A stretch of DNA of 64,000 bases from Drechmeria coniospora (taxonomy: Eukaryota > Ascomycota > Sordariomycetes > Hypocreales > Ophiocordycipitaceae). Both the position numbers and the translations under genes were made by a program. The stretch covers positions 11,528,520-11,592,519 of the forward strand of contig NC_054389.1 in assembly GCF_001625195.1 (NCBI RefSeq). Direction: 5' to 3'. This document shows positions 34,601 through 48,195 of the stretch, piece after piece (positions within the stretch are counted from its first letter, which is position 1; every line of letters begins with the position of its first letter). A model generated the notes under the pieces. That model was not told the origin of the DNA. It searched no databases and saw only the letters and a program-made list of their open reading frames with translations.

Positions 34601-37600
34601 GAGGGGTTGTTACCGAAACTACTTTTGGACCCACGGCTGGAATAAGTACAATTCTACCACCAGCTGGATGTACAGCAAACTGCGTAACGCATATTATTGT
34701 TACTGTTACGGGCGGATTCAGTACTGTTACAACACTTGGACCTACTGCTGGAACGAGCACGATTCCACCACCACCTGGATGCACAGTCAACTGCTATACA
34801 CAAATTATAGTTACTGTAGCTCCGACTGGAGGGGTTGTTACCGAAACTACTTTTGGACCCACGGCTGGGACAAGCACGATTCCACCACCGGCTGGATGTA
34901 CAGTAAACTGCGTAACGCAAATCATTGTAACTGTTACGGGCGGATTCAGTACTATTACGACATTCGGACCTACTGCTGGAACTAGCACGATTCCACCACC
35001 ACCTGGATGCACAGTCAACTGCTATACACAAATTATAGTTACTGTAGCTCCGACTGGAGGGGTTGTTACCGAAACTACTTTTGGACCCACGGCTGGGACA
35101 AGCACGATTCCACCACCGGCTGGATGTACAGTAAACTGCGTAACGCAAATCATTGTAACTGTTACCGGCGGATTCAGTACTATTACGACATTCGGACCTA
35201 CTGCTGGAACTAGCACGATTCCACCACCACCTGGATGCACAGTCAACTGCTATACACAAATTATAGTTACTGTAGCTCCGACTGGAGGGGTTGTTACCGA
35301 AACTACTTTTGGACCCACGGCTGGGACAAGCACGATTCCACCACCGGCTGGATGTACAGTAAACTGCGTAACGCAAATTATTGTAACTGTTACCGGCGGA
35401 TTCAGTACTATTACGACATTCGGACCTACTGCTGGAACTAGCACGATTCCACCACCACTTGGATGCACAGTTAACTGCTATACACAAATTATTGTAACTG
35501 TAGCTCCGACCGGAGGGGTTGTTACCGAAACTACTTTTGGACCCACGGCTGGGACAAGTACGATTCCACCACCAGCTGGATGTACAATAAACTGCTATAC
35601 GCAAATCATTGTTACTGTTACGGGCGGATTCAGTACTGTTACGACATTTGGACCTACTGCTGGAACGAGCACGATTCCACCACCACCTGGATGTACAGTC
35701 AACTGCTATACACAAATTATAGTTACTGTAGCTCCGACTGGAGGTGTTATTACTCAAACTACATTTGGACCCACGGCTGGAATAAGTACAATTCTACCAC
35801 CAGCTGGATGTACAGCAAACTGCGTAACGCATATTATTGTTACTGTTACGGGCGGATTCAGTACTGTTACAACATTTGGCCCGACTGCCGGTACAAGTAC
35901 GATTCCACCACCAGCTGGTTGTACAGTTGACTGCTATACGCAAATCATTGTTACTGTTACGGGCGGATTCAGTACTATGACGACATTTGGACCTACTGCT
36001 GGTACTAGTACGATTCTACCGCTACCTGGATGCACAGTAAACTGCTTCACGCAAATCATCGTAACTGTTACTGGTAGTTTATTGACGCAAACCACCCTTG
36101 GACCAACGGCTGGTACCAGTACGATTCCACCACCAGCTGGGTGTACTGTTAATTGCATTACGACTGTTATTGTTACCGCTACAGGTGGCTTTAGTACTGT
36201 TACAACGTTGGGCCCCACTGCCGGTACAAGCACGATTCCACCACCAGCTGGTTGTACAGTTGACTGCTATACGCAAATCATTGTTACTGTTACGGGCGGA
36301 TTTAGTACTATTACAACATTTGGACCTACTGCTGGTACTAGCACGGTTCCACCATCACCCGGATGCACGGTGAACTGTTTTACACAAATTATTGTGACAG
36401 AGGCTACTACAGGTGGCATTGTTACAATTACCACGACTGGACCGACGGCTGGAACAAGTACCGTATTGCCAACCAATTCTGAATGTCCCGATGCAGCCTT
36501 GATGCGCCGCAACGGCCTGGTTGTAAGAAATGAGAACTGCCCGACAACAATCATTGTAACTGTAGTTCCATCTGGTGGTTTAAGTACTGTTACCACGTTT
36601 GGGCCAACCGCCGGTACTAGTACAATTCCACCTCCCTCTGGATGTACAGTTAACTGTGTTACTACTATTATTGTTACTGCCACTGGAGGTTTCAGTACAT
36701 CAACAACCTTTGGACCAACGGCTGGTACTAGCACAATCCCACCACCTCCTGGATGTACTGTGAACTGTTTTACTCAAATTATCGTAACCATAACAGGTAG
36801 TCTTATAACATCTACTACATTTGGGTCGATAGCAGGAACTAGCACTATCCCACCACCACCTGGCTGCACAGCTAATTGCGTTACTACTATTATTGTAACC
36901 GCAACAGGTGGTATTATTACTCAAATAACATTCGGTCCTACTGCTGGTACTAGCACTATTCCACCACCACCGGGCTGTACAGCTAATTGCGTTACTACGG
37001 TTGTCGTAACCGCAACAGGTGGTATTATTACTCAAACAACATTCGGTCCTACAGCTGGTTCTAGCACTATTCCACCACCACCTGGCTGTACAGCTAATTG
37101 CGTTACTACTATTATTGTAACCGCAACTGGTGGTATTATTACTCAAACAACATTCGGTCCTACTGCTGGTACTAGCACTATTCCACCACCACCTGGCTGT
37201 ACAGCCAATTGCGTCACAACGATTATTGTAACAGCAACAGGTGGTATTACCACAGAAACAACATTCGGTCCTACCGCTGGTACTAGCACTATTCCACCAC
37301 CACCTGGCTGCACAGCTAATTGCATTACTACCATTATCGTAACCGCAACTGGTGGTATTACTACAGAAACAACATTCGGTCCTACTGCTGGTACTAGTAC
37401 TATCCTACCATCGCCTGGATGTACTGACAACTGCATTACCACTATTATCGTTACTGCAACAGGTGGGCTTGTCACGTCTACAACCTTTGGACCGACTGCT
37501 GGTACTAGCACCATCCAGCCACCGCCTGGCTGCACTGTCAATTGTGTGACTACTATTATTATTACTGCAACTGGAGGTATCACCACTCAAACGACATTCG

Positions 37601-40600
37601 GTCCTACCGCTGGTACTAGCACTGTACCACCTCCAACTGGCTGCACTGCTAATTGCATTACGACTATTATTGTTACAGCAACTGGTGGTATTACCACTGA
37701 AACAACATTCGGTCCAGTTGCTGGCACGAGCACTATCCCACCATCGCCAGGGTGTACTGCCAACTGCATAACCACTATTATCATTACTGCAACAGGTGGA
37801 TTTGTTACGTCTACCACCTTTGGACCAACTGCTGGTACTAGCACCATACAGCCGCCACCTGGCTGCACAGCCAACTGCGTGACTACCATTGTTGTTACTG
37901 CGACTGGTGGTATTATTACCGAAACAACACTTGGCCCAACTGCTGGTTCTAGCACTATCCCGCCACAAACTGGCTGTACAGCCAATTGTGTCACCACTAT
38001 TATTGTTACTGTAACTGGTGGTGTTATTACTCAAACAACATTCGGTCCTACTGCTGGTACTAGCACTATTTCACCACCACCTGGCTGTACAGCCAATTGC
38101 GTTACTACTGTTATTGTAACCGCAACAGGTGGTATTATTACTCAAACAACATTCGGTCCTACTGCTGGTACTAGCACTATTCCACCACCACCTGGCTGTA
38201 CAGCTAATTGCGTTACTACTATTATTGTAACCGCAACTGGTGGTATTATTACTCAAACAACATTCGGTCCTACTGCTGGTACTAGCACTATTCCACCACC
38301 ACCTGGCTGTACAGCTAATTGCGTTACTACTATTATTGTAACCGCAACAGGTGGTATTATTACTCAAACAACACTCGGTCCTACTGCTGGTACTAGCACT
38401 ATCCCGCCACAAACTGGCTGTACAGCCAATTGTATTACCACTATTATTGTTACTGTAACTGGTGGTGTTATTACTCAAACAACATTCGGTCCTACTGCTG
38501 GTACTAGCACTATTCCACCACCACCTGGCTGCACAGCTAATTGCGTTACTACGGTTGTTGTAACCGCAACAGGTGGTATTATTACTCAAACAACATTCGG
38601 TCCTATTGCTGGTACTAGTACTATTCCACCACCACCTAGCTGCACAGCTAATTGCGTTACTACGATTATTGTAACCGCAACGGGTGGTATTACTACAGAA
38701 ACAACATTCGGTCCTACTGCTGGTACTAGCACTATTTCACCACCACCTGGCTGTACGGCTAATTGCGTTACTACGATTATCGTAACCGCAACTGGTGGTG
38801 TTACTACAGAAACAACATTTGGTCCTACTGCTGGTACTAGCACTATTCCACCACCACCTGGCTGCACGGCTAATTGCGTTACTACGATTATCGTAACAGC
38901 AACTGGTGGTATTACTACTCAGACAACATTCGGTCCTACTGCTGGTACTAGCACTATTCCACCACCACCTGGCTGCACAGCTAATTGCGTTACTACTATT
39001 ATTGTAACCGCAACTGGTGGTATTATTACTCAAACAACATTCGGTCCTACTGCTGGTACTAGCACTATTCCACCACCACCTGGCTGTACAGCTAATTGCG
39101 TTACTACTATTATTGTAACCGCAACAGGTGGTATTATCACTCAAACAACACTCGGTCCTACTGCTGGTACTAGCACTATTCCACCACCACCTGGCTGCAC
39201 AGCTAATTGCGTTACTACGGTTGTCGTAACTGCAACAGGTGGTATTATTACTCAAACAACATTCGGTCCTACTGCTGGTACTAGCACTATTCCACCACCA
39301 CCGGGCTGTACAGCTAATTGCGTTACTACGGTTGTCGTAACCGCAACAGGTGGTATTATTACTCAAACAACATTCGGTTCTACAGCTGGTACTAGCACTA
39401 TTCCACCACCACCTGGCTGTACAGCTAATTGCATTACTACTATTATTGTAACCGCAACAGGTGGTATTATTACTCAAACAACACTCGGTCCTACTGCTGG
39501 TACTAGCACTATTCCACCACCATCTGGCTGCACAGCTAATTGCGTTACTACAATTATTGTAACCGCAACTGGTGGTATTACCACAGAAATAACATTCGGT
39601 CCTACTGCTGGTACTAGCACTATTCCACCACCACCTGGCTGCACAGCTAATTGCGTTACTACTATTATCGTAACCGCAACTGGTGGTATTACCACAGAAA
39701 CAACATTCGGTCCTACTGCTGGTACTAGCACTATTCCACCACCACCTGGCTGTACAGCTAATTGCGTTACTACTATTATTGTAACCGCAACAGGTGGTAT
39801 TATTACTCAAACAACACTCGGTCCTACTGCTGGTACTAGCACTATCCCGCCACAAACTGGCTGTACAGCCAATTGTATCACCACTATTATTGTTACTGTA
39901 ACTGGTGGTGTTATTACTCAAACAACATTCGGTCCTACTGCTGGTACTAGCACTATTTCACCACCACCTGGCTGTACAGCCAATTGCGTTACTACTGTTA
40001 TTGTAACCGCAACAGGTGGTATTATTACTCAAACAACATTCGGTCCTACTGCTGGTACTAGCACTATTCCACCACCACCTGGCTGCACAGCTAATTGCGT
40101 TACTACTATTATTGTAACCGCAACAGGTGGTATTATTACTCAAACAACACTCGGTCCTACTGCTGGTACTAGCACTATTCCACCACCACCTGGCTGCACA
40201 GCTAATTGCGTTACTACGGTTGTCGTAACCGCAACAGGTGGTATTATTACTCACACAACATTCGGTCCTACTGCTGGTACTAGTACTATTCCACCACCAC
40301 CGGGCTGTACAGCTAATTGCGTTACTACGGTTGTCGTAACCGCAACAGGTGGTATTATTACTCAAACAACATTCGGTCCTACAGCTGGTACTAGCACTAT
40401 TCCACCACCACCTGGCTGTACAGCTAATTGCGTTACTACTATTATTGTAACCGCAACAGGTGGTATTATTACTCAAACAACACTCGGTCCTACTGCTGGT
40501 ACTAGCACTATTCCACCACCACCTGGCTGCACAGCTAATTGCGTTACTACAATTATTGTAACCGTAACTGGTGGTATTACTACAGAAACAACATTCGGTC

Positions 40601-43600
40601 CTACTGCTGGTACTAGCACTATTCCACCACCACCGGGCTGTACAGCTAATTGCGTTACTACTGTTGTCGTAACCGCAACAGGTGGTATTATTACTCAGAC
40701 AACATTCGGTCCTACAGCTGGTACTAGCACTATTCCACCACCACCTGGCTGTACAGCTAATTGCGTTACTACTATTATTGTAACCGCAACAGGTGGTATT
40801 ATTACTCAAACAACACTCGGTCCTACTGCTGGTACTAGCACTATTCCACCACCACCTGGCTGCACAGCTAATTGCGTTACTACAATTATTGTAACCGCAA
40901 CTGGTGGTATTACCACAGAAACAACATTCGGTCCTACTGCTGGTACTAGCACTATTTCACCACCACCTGGCTGTACAGCCAATTGCGTTACTACTATTAT
41001 TGTAACCGTAACAGGTGGTATTATTACTCAAACAACATTCGGTCCTACAGCTGGTACTAGCACTATTCCACCACCACCTGGCTGTACAGCTAATTGCGTT
41101 ACTACTATTATTGTAACCGCAACAGGTGGTATTATTACTCAAACAACATTCGGTCCTACTGCTGGTACTAGCACTATTCCACCACCACCTGGCTGCACAG
41201 CTAATTGTATCACTACTATTATCGTAACTGCAACTGGTGGTATTACTACTCAGACAACTTTCGGTCCTACTGCTGGTACTAGCACTATTCCGCCACTACC
41301 TGGCTGCACAGCTAATTGTGTTACTACGATTATCGTAACTGCAACTGGTGGTATTACTACAGAAACAACATTCGGTCCTACTGCTGGTACTAGCACTATT
41401 CCACCACCACCTGGCTGCACAGCTAATTGTATCACTACTATTATCGTAACTGCAACTGGTGGTATTACTACTCAGACAACTTTCGGTCCTACTGCTGGTA
41501 CTAGCACTATTCCGCCACTACCTGGCTGCACAGCTAATTGTATCACTACGATTATCGTAACTGCAACTGGTGGTATTACTACAGAAACAACATTCGGTCC
41601 TACTGCTGGTACTAGCACTATTCCACCACCACCTGGCTGCACAGCTAATTGTATCACTACTATTATCGTAACTGCAACTGGTGGTATTACTACAGAAACA
41701 ACATTCGGTCCTACTGCTGGTACTAGCACTATTCCACCACCACCTGGCTGCACAGCTAATTGTATCACTACTATTATCGTAACGGCAACTGGTGGTATTA
41801 CTACTCAGACAACATTCGGTCCTACTGCTGGTACTAGTACTATTCCACCACCACCTGGCTGCACAGCTAATTGTATCACTACTATTATCGTAACTGCAAC
41901 TGGTGGTATTACTACTCAGACAACATTCGGTCCTACTGCTGGTACTAGTACTATTCCACCACCACCTGGCTGTACGGCAAATTGTATTACTACGATTATC
42001 GTAACCGCAACTGGTGGTATTACCACAGAAACAACATTCGGTCCTACTGCTGGTACTAGCACTATTCCACCACCACCTGGCTGTACAGCTAATTGCGTTA
42101 CTACTATTATTGTAACCGCAACAGGTGGTATTATTACTCAAACTACATTCGGTCCTACTGCTGGTACTAGCACTATTCCACCACCACCGGGCTGTACAGC
42201 TAATTGCGTTACTACGGTTGTCGTAACCGCAACAGGTGGTATTACTACAGAAACAACATTCGGTCCTACTGCTGGTACTAGCACTATTCCACCACTACCT
42301 AGCTGCACAGCTAATTGTATCACTACTATTATCGTAACGGCAACTGGTGGTATTACTACTCAGACAACATTCGGTCCTACTGCTGGTACTAGCACTATTC
42401 CGCCACCACCTGGCTGCACAGCTAATTGTATCACTACTATTATCGTAACTGCAACTGGTGGTATTATTACTCAAACAACATTCGGTCCTACTGCTGGTAC
42501 TAGCACTATTCCACCACCACCTGGCTGCACAGCTAATTGTATTACTACTATTATCGTAACTGCAACTGGTGGTATTATTACTCAAACAACATTCGGTCCT
42601 ACTGCTGGTACTAGCACTATTCCACCACCACCTGGCTGTACAGCTAATTGTATCACTACTATTATCGTAACTGCAACTGGTGGTATTATTACTCAAACAA
42701 CATTCGGTCCTACTGCTGGTACTAGCACTATTCCACCACCACCTGGCTGCACAGCTAATTGTATCACTACTATTATCGTAACTGCAACTGGTGGTATTAC
42801 TACTCAGACAACATTCGGTCCTACTGCTGGTACTAGTACTATTCCGCCACTACCTGGCTGCACAGCTAATTGTGTTACTACGATTATCGTAACAGCAACT
42901 GGTGGTATTACTACTCAGACAACATTCGGTCCTACTGCTGGTACTAGCACTATTCCACCACCACCTGGCTGCACAGCTAATTGCATTACTACCATTATCG
43001 TAACCGCAACTGGTGGTATTACTACTCAAACAACATTCGGTCCTACTGCTGGTACCAGTACTATTCCACCACCTCCTGGCTGCATAGCTAATTGTATAAC
43101 TACTATTATCGTAACCGCAACTGGTGGTATTACTACAGAAACAACATTCGGTCCTACTGCTGGCACCAGCACTATTCCACCACCACCTGGCTGCACAGCT
43201 AATTGCGTTACTACGATTATTGTAACAGCAACTGGTGGTATTACTACAGAAACAACATTTGGTCCTACTGCTGGTACTAGCACTATTCCACCACCACCTG
43301 GCTGTACAGCTAATTGTATCACTACTATTATCGTAACTGCAACTGGTGGTATTACTACTCAGACAACATTCGGTCCTACTGCTGGTACTAGCACTATTCC
43401 GCCACTACCTGGCTGCATAGCTAATTGTGTTACTACGATTATCGTAACAGCAACTGGTGGTATTACTACTCAGACAACATTCGGTCCTACTGCTGGTACT
43501 AGCACTATTCCACCACCACCTGGCTGCACAGCTAATTGCATTACTACCATTATCGTAACCGCAACTGGTGGTATTACTACTCAAACAACATTCGGTCCTA

Positions 43601-46600
43601 CTGCTGGTACCAGTACTATTCCACCACCTCCTGGCTGCACAGCTAATTGTATAACTACTATTATCGTAACGGCAACTGGTGGTATTACTACAGAAACAAC
43701 ATTCGGTCCTACTGCTGGTACTAGCACTATTCCACCACTAACCGGCTGTACAGCTAATTGTGTGACCACTATTATTGTTACTGCAACTGGTGGTATTACC
43801 ACTGAAACAATATTTGGCCCTACTGCTGGTACTAGTACCGTCCAGCCACCGCCTGGCTGTACTGTCAATTGTGTGACTACTATTATTGTTACTGCAACAG
43901 GTGGTATTACCACAGAAACAACATTCGGTCCTACTGCTGGTACTAGCACTATTCCACCACTAACCGGCTGCACAGCCAATTGCATTACCACTATTATTGT
44001 AACCGCAACTGGTGGTATTACTACTCAGACAACATTCGGTCCCACTGCTGGTACCAGCACTGTTTCACCACCACCTGGCTGCACAGCTAATTGCATTACC
44101 ACTATTATTGTAACCGCAACTGGTGGTATTACTACTCAGACAACATTCGGTCCCACTGCTGGTACCAGCACTGTTTCACCACCACCTGGCTGCACAGCTA
44201 ATTGCATTACCACTATTATTGTAACCGCAACTGGTGGTATTACTACTCAGACAACATTCGGTCCCACTGCTGGTACCAGCACTGTTTCACCACCACCTGG
44301 CTGCACAGCTAATTGCATCACTACTATTATTGTTACCGCAACTGGTGGTATTACTACAGAAACAACCTTCGGTCCTACTGCCGGTACTAGCACAATTCCG
44401 CCTCCACCTGGCTGCACCGTTAATTGCGTAACGACAATTATTGTGACTACAACTAGTGATGTTACTTCTGTACAATCCAGTACTTCTATATCCCCTACTT
44501 GTACTCCTGTAACACTCAGGCCGGTGTCACGCTGTTATAGTGGAAACTATGACCATATACTTTCGTTTTCGCCTGATTCTGAATGCGTTCCTTCTAATGG
44601 TTATAATTTGGAAACCCAACTTGGTTGGGTCCTTCCTATCCAGTTGCCTGGCTCGGTTCCGTTATACCGCTGTGTCCAACCGAATCCTCCAGGTCCACTA
44701 AGGCATTTTACAACTACTTCTTCTAATTGTGAGGGAGTTTCTTCCTTTCAGCTTGAAAATCCGAACCCTATTGTCGGCTATGTTTATACAACGCCAAGAT
44801 CAAACACAATAGCCTTATACCGTTGCTATGATAATGATGGTGTTGGTATAGGGGATCATTTTGATACCTTTACTACTAACTGCGAAGGGTCGTCTGCCTT
44901 TCATTCGGAGGGGATTATTGCTTATGTAGTCAATGAGCTATTCGACTCATGTACTACTACTGACGCACCCCCGGAACCTTGTATTGATGCTACACCAAGC
45001 GGTGTATGGCGCTGTTATAGTGGCAACTATGACCATTTACTTTCTACGAGTCCTAATTCGGAATGCGTTCCTGCTAATGGCTATAAGTTGGAATCACAAA
45101 TGGGCTGGGTCCTACCTTTTCAATTGGCTGGTACGGTTCCTCTATACCGCTGCGTTCAACCTAACCCCCCGGGGCCATTAAGGCATTTTTCGACTACTTC
45201 GTCGAATTGCGAAGGAGTTTCTTCTTTCCAGCTTGAAGCCGCAAACCCTATAATTGGCTATGTATATACAACGCCAACTGCGAACACAATAGCCTTATAC
45301 CGCTGCTATGATAATGATGGTGTTGGTATAGGGGACCATTTTGATACCTTTACTACTAACTGCGAAGGGTCGTCTGCCTTTCACTCAGAGGGTGTTATAG
45401 CCTATGTGCTCAGTAGCATAACTGACTATTGCGGTGAACCTGAACCTAACCCCACTTGCACCCCTGTACCGCTTAGGCCAGTGTCGCGTTGTTATAGTGG
45501 AAACTATGACCATATACTTTCGTTTTCGCCTGATTCGGAATGCGTTCCTTCTAATGGTTATAATTTGGAAACCCAACTTGGTTGGGTCCTTCCTATCCAA
45601 TTGCCTGGTTCGGTTCCTTTATACCGCTGCGTCCAACCGAACCCTCCAGGTCCACTAAGGCATTTTACAACTACTTCTTCTAATTGTGAGGGAGTTTCTT
45701 CCTTTCAGCTTGAAAATCCGAACCCTATTGTCGGCTATGTTTATACAACGCCAAGATCAAACACAATAGCCTTATACCGTTGCTATGATAATGATGGTGT
45801 TGGTATAGGGGATCATTTTGATACCTTTACTACTAACTGCGAAGGGTCGTCTGCCTTTCATTCGGAGGGGGTTATTGCTTATGTGGTTAATGGTCTATTC
45901 GACTCATGTACCACTACTGACGCACCCCCGGAACCTTGTATTGATGCTACACCAAGCGGTGTATGGCGCTGTTATAGTGGCAACTATGACCATTTACTTT
46001 CTACGAGTCCTAATTCGGAATGCGTTCCTGCTAATGGCTATAAGTTGGAATCACAAATGGGCTGGGTCCTTCCTTTTCAATTGGCTGGTACGGTTCCTCT
46101 ATACCGCTGCGTTCAACCCAACCCCCCGGGGCCATTAAGGCATTTTTCGACTACTTCGTCGAATTGCGAAGGAGTTCCTTCTTTCCAGCTTGAAGCCGCA
46201 AACCCTATAATTGGCTATGTATATACAACGCCAACTGCGAACACAATAGCCTTATACCGCTGCTATGATAATGATGGTGTTGGTATAGGGGACCATTTTG
46301 ATACCTTTACTACTAACTGCGAAGGGTCGTCTGCCTTTCACTCAGAGGGTATTATAGCCTATGTGCTCAGTAGCATAACTGACTATTGCGGTGAACCTGA
46401 ACCTAACCCCACTTGCACCCCTGTGCCGCTTAGGCCAGTGTCGCGTTGTTATAGTGGAAACTATGACCATATACTTTCGTTTTCGCCTGATTCTGAATGC
46501 GTTCCTTCTAATGGTTATAGTTTGGAAACCCAACTTGGTTGGGTCCTTCCTATCCAATTGCCTGGTTCGGTTCCTTTATACCGCTGCGTCCAACCGAACC

Positions 46601-47358
46601 CTCCAGGTCCACTAAGGCATTTTACAACTACTTCCTCCAATTGCGAGGGAGCAGCAACCTTTCAACTCGAAAATCCGAACCCTATTGTCGGCTATATTTA
46701 TACAACGCCAAGATCAAACACAATAGCCTTATACCGTTGCTATGATAATGATGGTGTTGGTATAGGGGATCATTTTGATACCTTTACTACTAACTGCGAA
46801 GGGTCGTCTGCCTTTCATTCGGAGGGGGTTATTGCTTATATGGTTAATGGTCTATTCGACTCATGTACCACTACTGACGCACCCCCCGAACCTTGTATTG
46901 ATGCTACACCAAGCGCAGTATGGCGCTGTTATAGTGGCAACTATGACCATTTACTTTCTACAAGCCCTAATTCGGAATGCGTTCCTGCCAATGGCTATCA
47001 GTTGGAATCACAAATGGGCTGGGTCCTTCCTTTTCAATTGGCTGGTACGGTTCCTCTATACCGCTGCGTGCAACCTAACCCCCCAGGGCCATTGAGGCAT
47101 TTTTCGACTACTTCGTCTAATTGCGAAGGGGTTTCTTCTTTCCAGCTTGAAGCCGCAAACCCTATAATTGGCTATGTATATGCAACGCCAACCGCGAACA
47201 CAATAGCCTTGTACCGCTGCTATGATAATGATGGTGTTGGTATAGGGGACCATTTTGATACCTTTACTACTAACTGCGAAGGGTCGTCTGCTTTTCACTC
47301 AGAGGGTGTTATAGCCTATGTGCTCAGTAGCCTAACTGACTTTTGTACTGCACAGTAG
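31640..47358 (+). CDS. Giant secreted repeat protein: signal peptide, ~110 flocculin-like units, six DUF5648-like modules
   Basis: Exon 1 (31640-31797) starts at the ATG at 31640 with a strong signal peptide (MFNSLLNLFLFLILHFNSTCA). A 59-base intron (31798-31856; GTAAGA donor, CATAG acceptor) leads into one 15,502-base exon; the total is 5,219 residues. A short N-terminal region (to about residue 103, five Cys) is followed by about 110 units of 37-39 residues to about residue 4252. Consensus pieces are TTFGPTAGTSTIPPPPGC, TANC and VTTIIVTATGG. The T/G-rich beta-strand pattern and TIIVT ending resemble fungal flocculin repeats, but each unit also has C-x3-C. Residues about 4264-5219 hold six modules with RCYSGNYDH, VPLYRC, LRHF and DHFDTFTTNCEGSSAF marks, as in DUF5648 repeats. 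There is no GPI tail; the end is LSSLTDFCTAQ. No stop or frameshift occurs in 15.5 kb. Likely an extracellular adhesin or cell-wall protein (inference). Confidence 0.85.
32008..44454 (+). repeat. In-frame 111-base tandem array with higher-order repeats
   Basis: About 110 units, mostly 111 bases (37 codons); a subset at about 33,660-35,760 has an added two codons (APTGG-V). Higher-order periods are 222 bases (near-identical copies starting 32891, 33113, 33335) and 228 bases (34794, 35022, 35250). From about 36,840 the units become simpler and more alike (IPPPPGCTANC). Three consecutive units at 44,015-44,347 are essentially identical. One unit at about 36,465-36,545 carries a unique insertion. 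Confidence 0.95.
44500..47358 (+). repeat. Three 957-base tandem copies, each encoding two DUF5648-like modules
   Basis: Copies start at the CTPV codons at 44500, 45457 and 46414. Each has an 'LRPVSRCYSGNYDHILS' module followed by a 'GVWRCYSGNYDHLLS' module. The two modules of a pair differ at many residues, whereas equivalent modules of different pairs are almost the same, so the pair was the unit of duplication. Confidence 0.95.
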
Positions 47359-47524
47359 CATTTATACCCATGGTATGTTGATCTGCTGTTACGCTTAGGG
47401 CAACTTGTCGATACTTTGATTGTCTCGTTTCTACTACCCTACTGGATTCATTTCTGTTAATGGCTATTTTTTGGAATTGCAAATGTATTTTATAATCCCC
47501 ATCCAATTGCTTAGTTCTTGTTAA

Positions 47525-48195
47525 AATACTGGTATTTATACTAGTAAGACTACCCAAATAGGATACTATCCTATTGTTACTAGTAGTACTACTACTAGTA
47601 AAGATGCTATACTATACTGCGAGTATTAGTAAGCATATCGAGTTGACTAATAGTATAATTACAACATACTACTTCTCCGAACTACAACTCGGAACGACTG
47701 ACGGCAGTACTACTGCCGGCCAACTCACTACTACAATACAACTTGTATACGTAGTAGCCAGTCGACCACAGGAGCCAATTGATCGGAATGACAATTGCCG
47801 CTCTCCCAATCGCTACTAGCTATTGCCAGCCCACAGTACTACTGCGGGCAATCAAACCATTGTGCGACCGAAACGGCGATCAAACCATTGTGCGACCAAA
47901 CAGGCAATCAAACCATTGTGCGACCAAACGGGCGACCAAACTATGGTGTAACTGCGCAGCCACAATCTGGACCTACAAGGTACTACTCTGTAGGCATATA
48001 TAGCCGTACTTCCCTTGCACTTTAGTTAGAAGAATAATCGCATTCGTTTATGTAATTTGGTACTACCAAGTTTGCACTCTTACCCAGTTACTAACTGGCA
48101 CCCCTTATGCTGTTACTAACAGCCTGATTGATTCCCTGGTCCGTGCGATATACTTCCACTACCCCCACCTCTTGCGCATACAAATTGCAAGAGTT
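47525..48195 (+). repeat. TIR-type element family, copy 1
   Basis: The left end (ATACTGGTATTTATACTAGT, continuing through AAGACTACCCAAATAGGATA) is shared with 54,822 and, inverted, with 56,475-56,527. Internal sequence matches the reverse complement of 55,660-56,480 at several places (GACGGCAGTACTACTGCC, CAGTTACTAACTGG, GCTGTTACTAACAGCC). No coding capacity recognised; non-autonomous. Confidence 0.65.
47852..47945. repeat. 28-base tandem repeat, about 3.3 copies
   Basis: Units of AAACCATTGTGCGACC(G/A)AAA(C)GGC start at 47854, 47882 and 47910, inside TIR element copy 1. Confidence 0.8.

Noticed and set aside
32008..44454. Tandem array considered as CRISPR or satellite DNA
   Set aside because: There are no unique spacers between units, the units abut directly and are translated in one frame, and the genome is eukaryotic.
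32544..44475. Long antisense and alternative-frame open reading frames across the 111-base array
   Set aside because: A 111-base unit is a multiple of three, so any frame free of stops in one unit stays open. Only the plus frame has a signal peptide, intron and downstream modules.
47300..47358. GPI anchor at the end of the giant protein
   Set aside because: The last residues are polar with a cysteine and no hydrophobic tail, so a standard GPI signal is absent.
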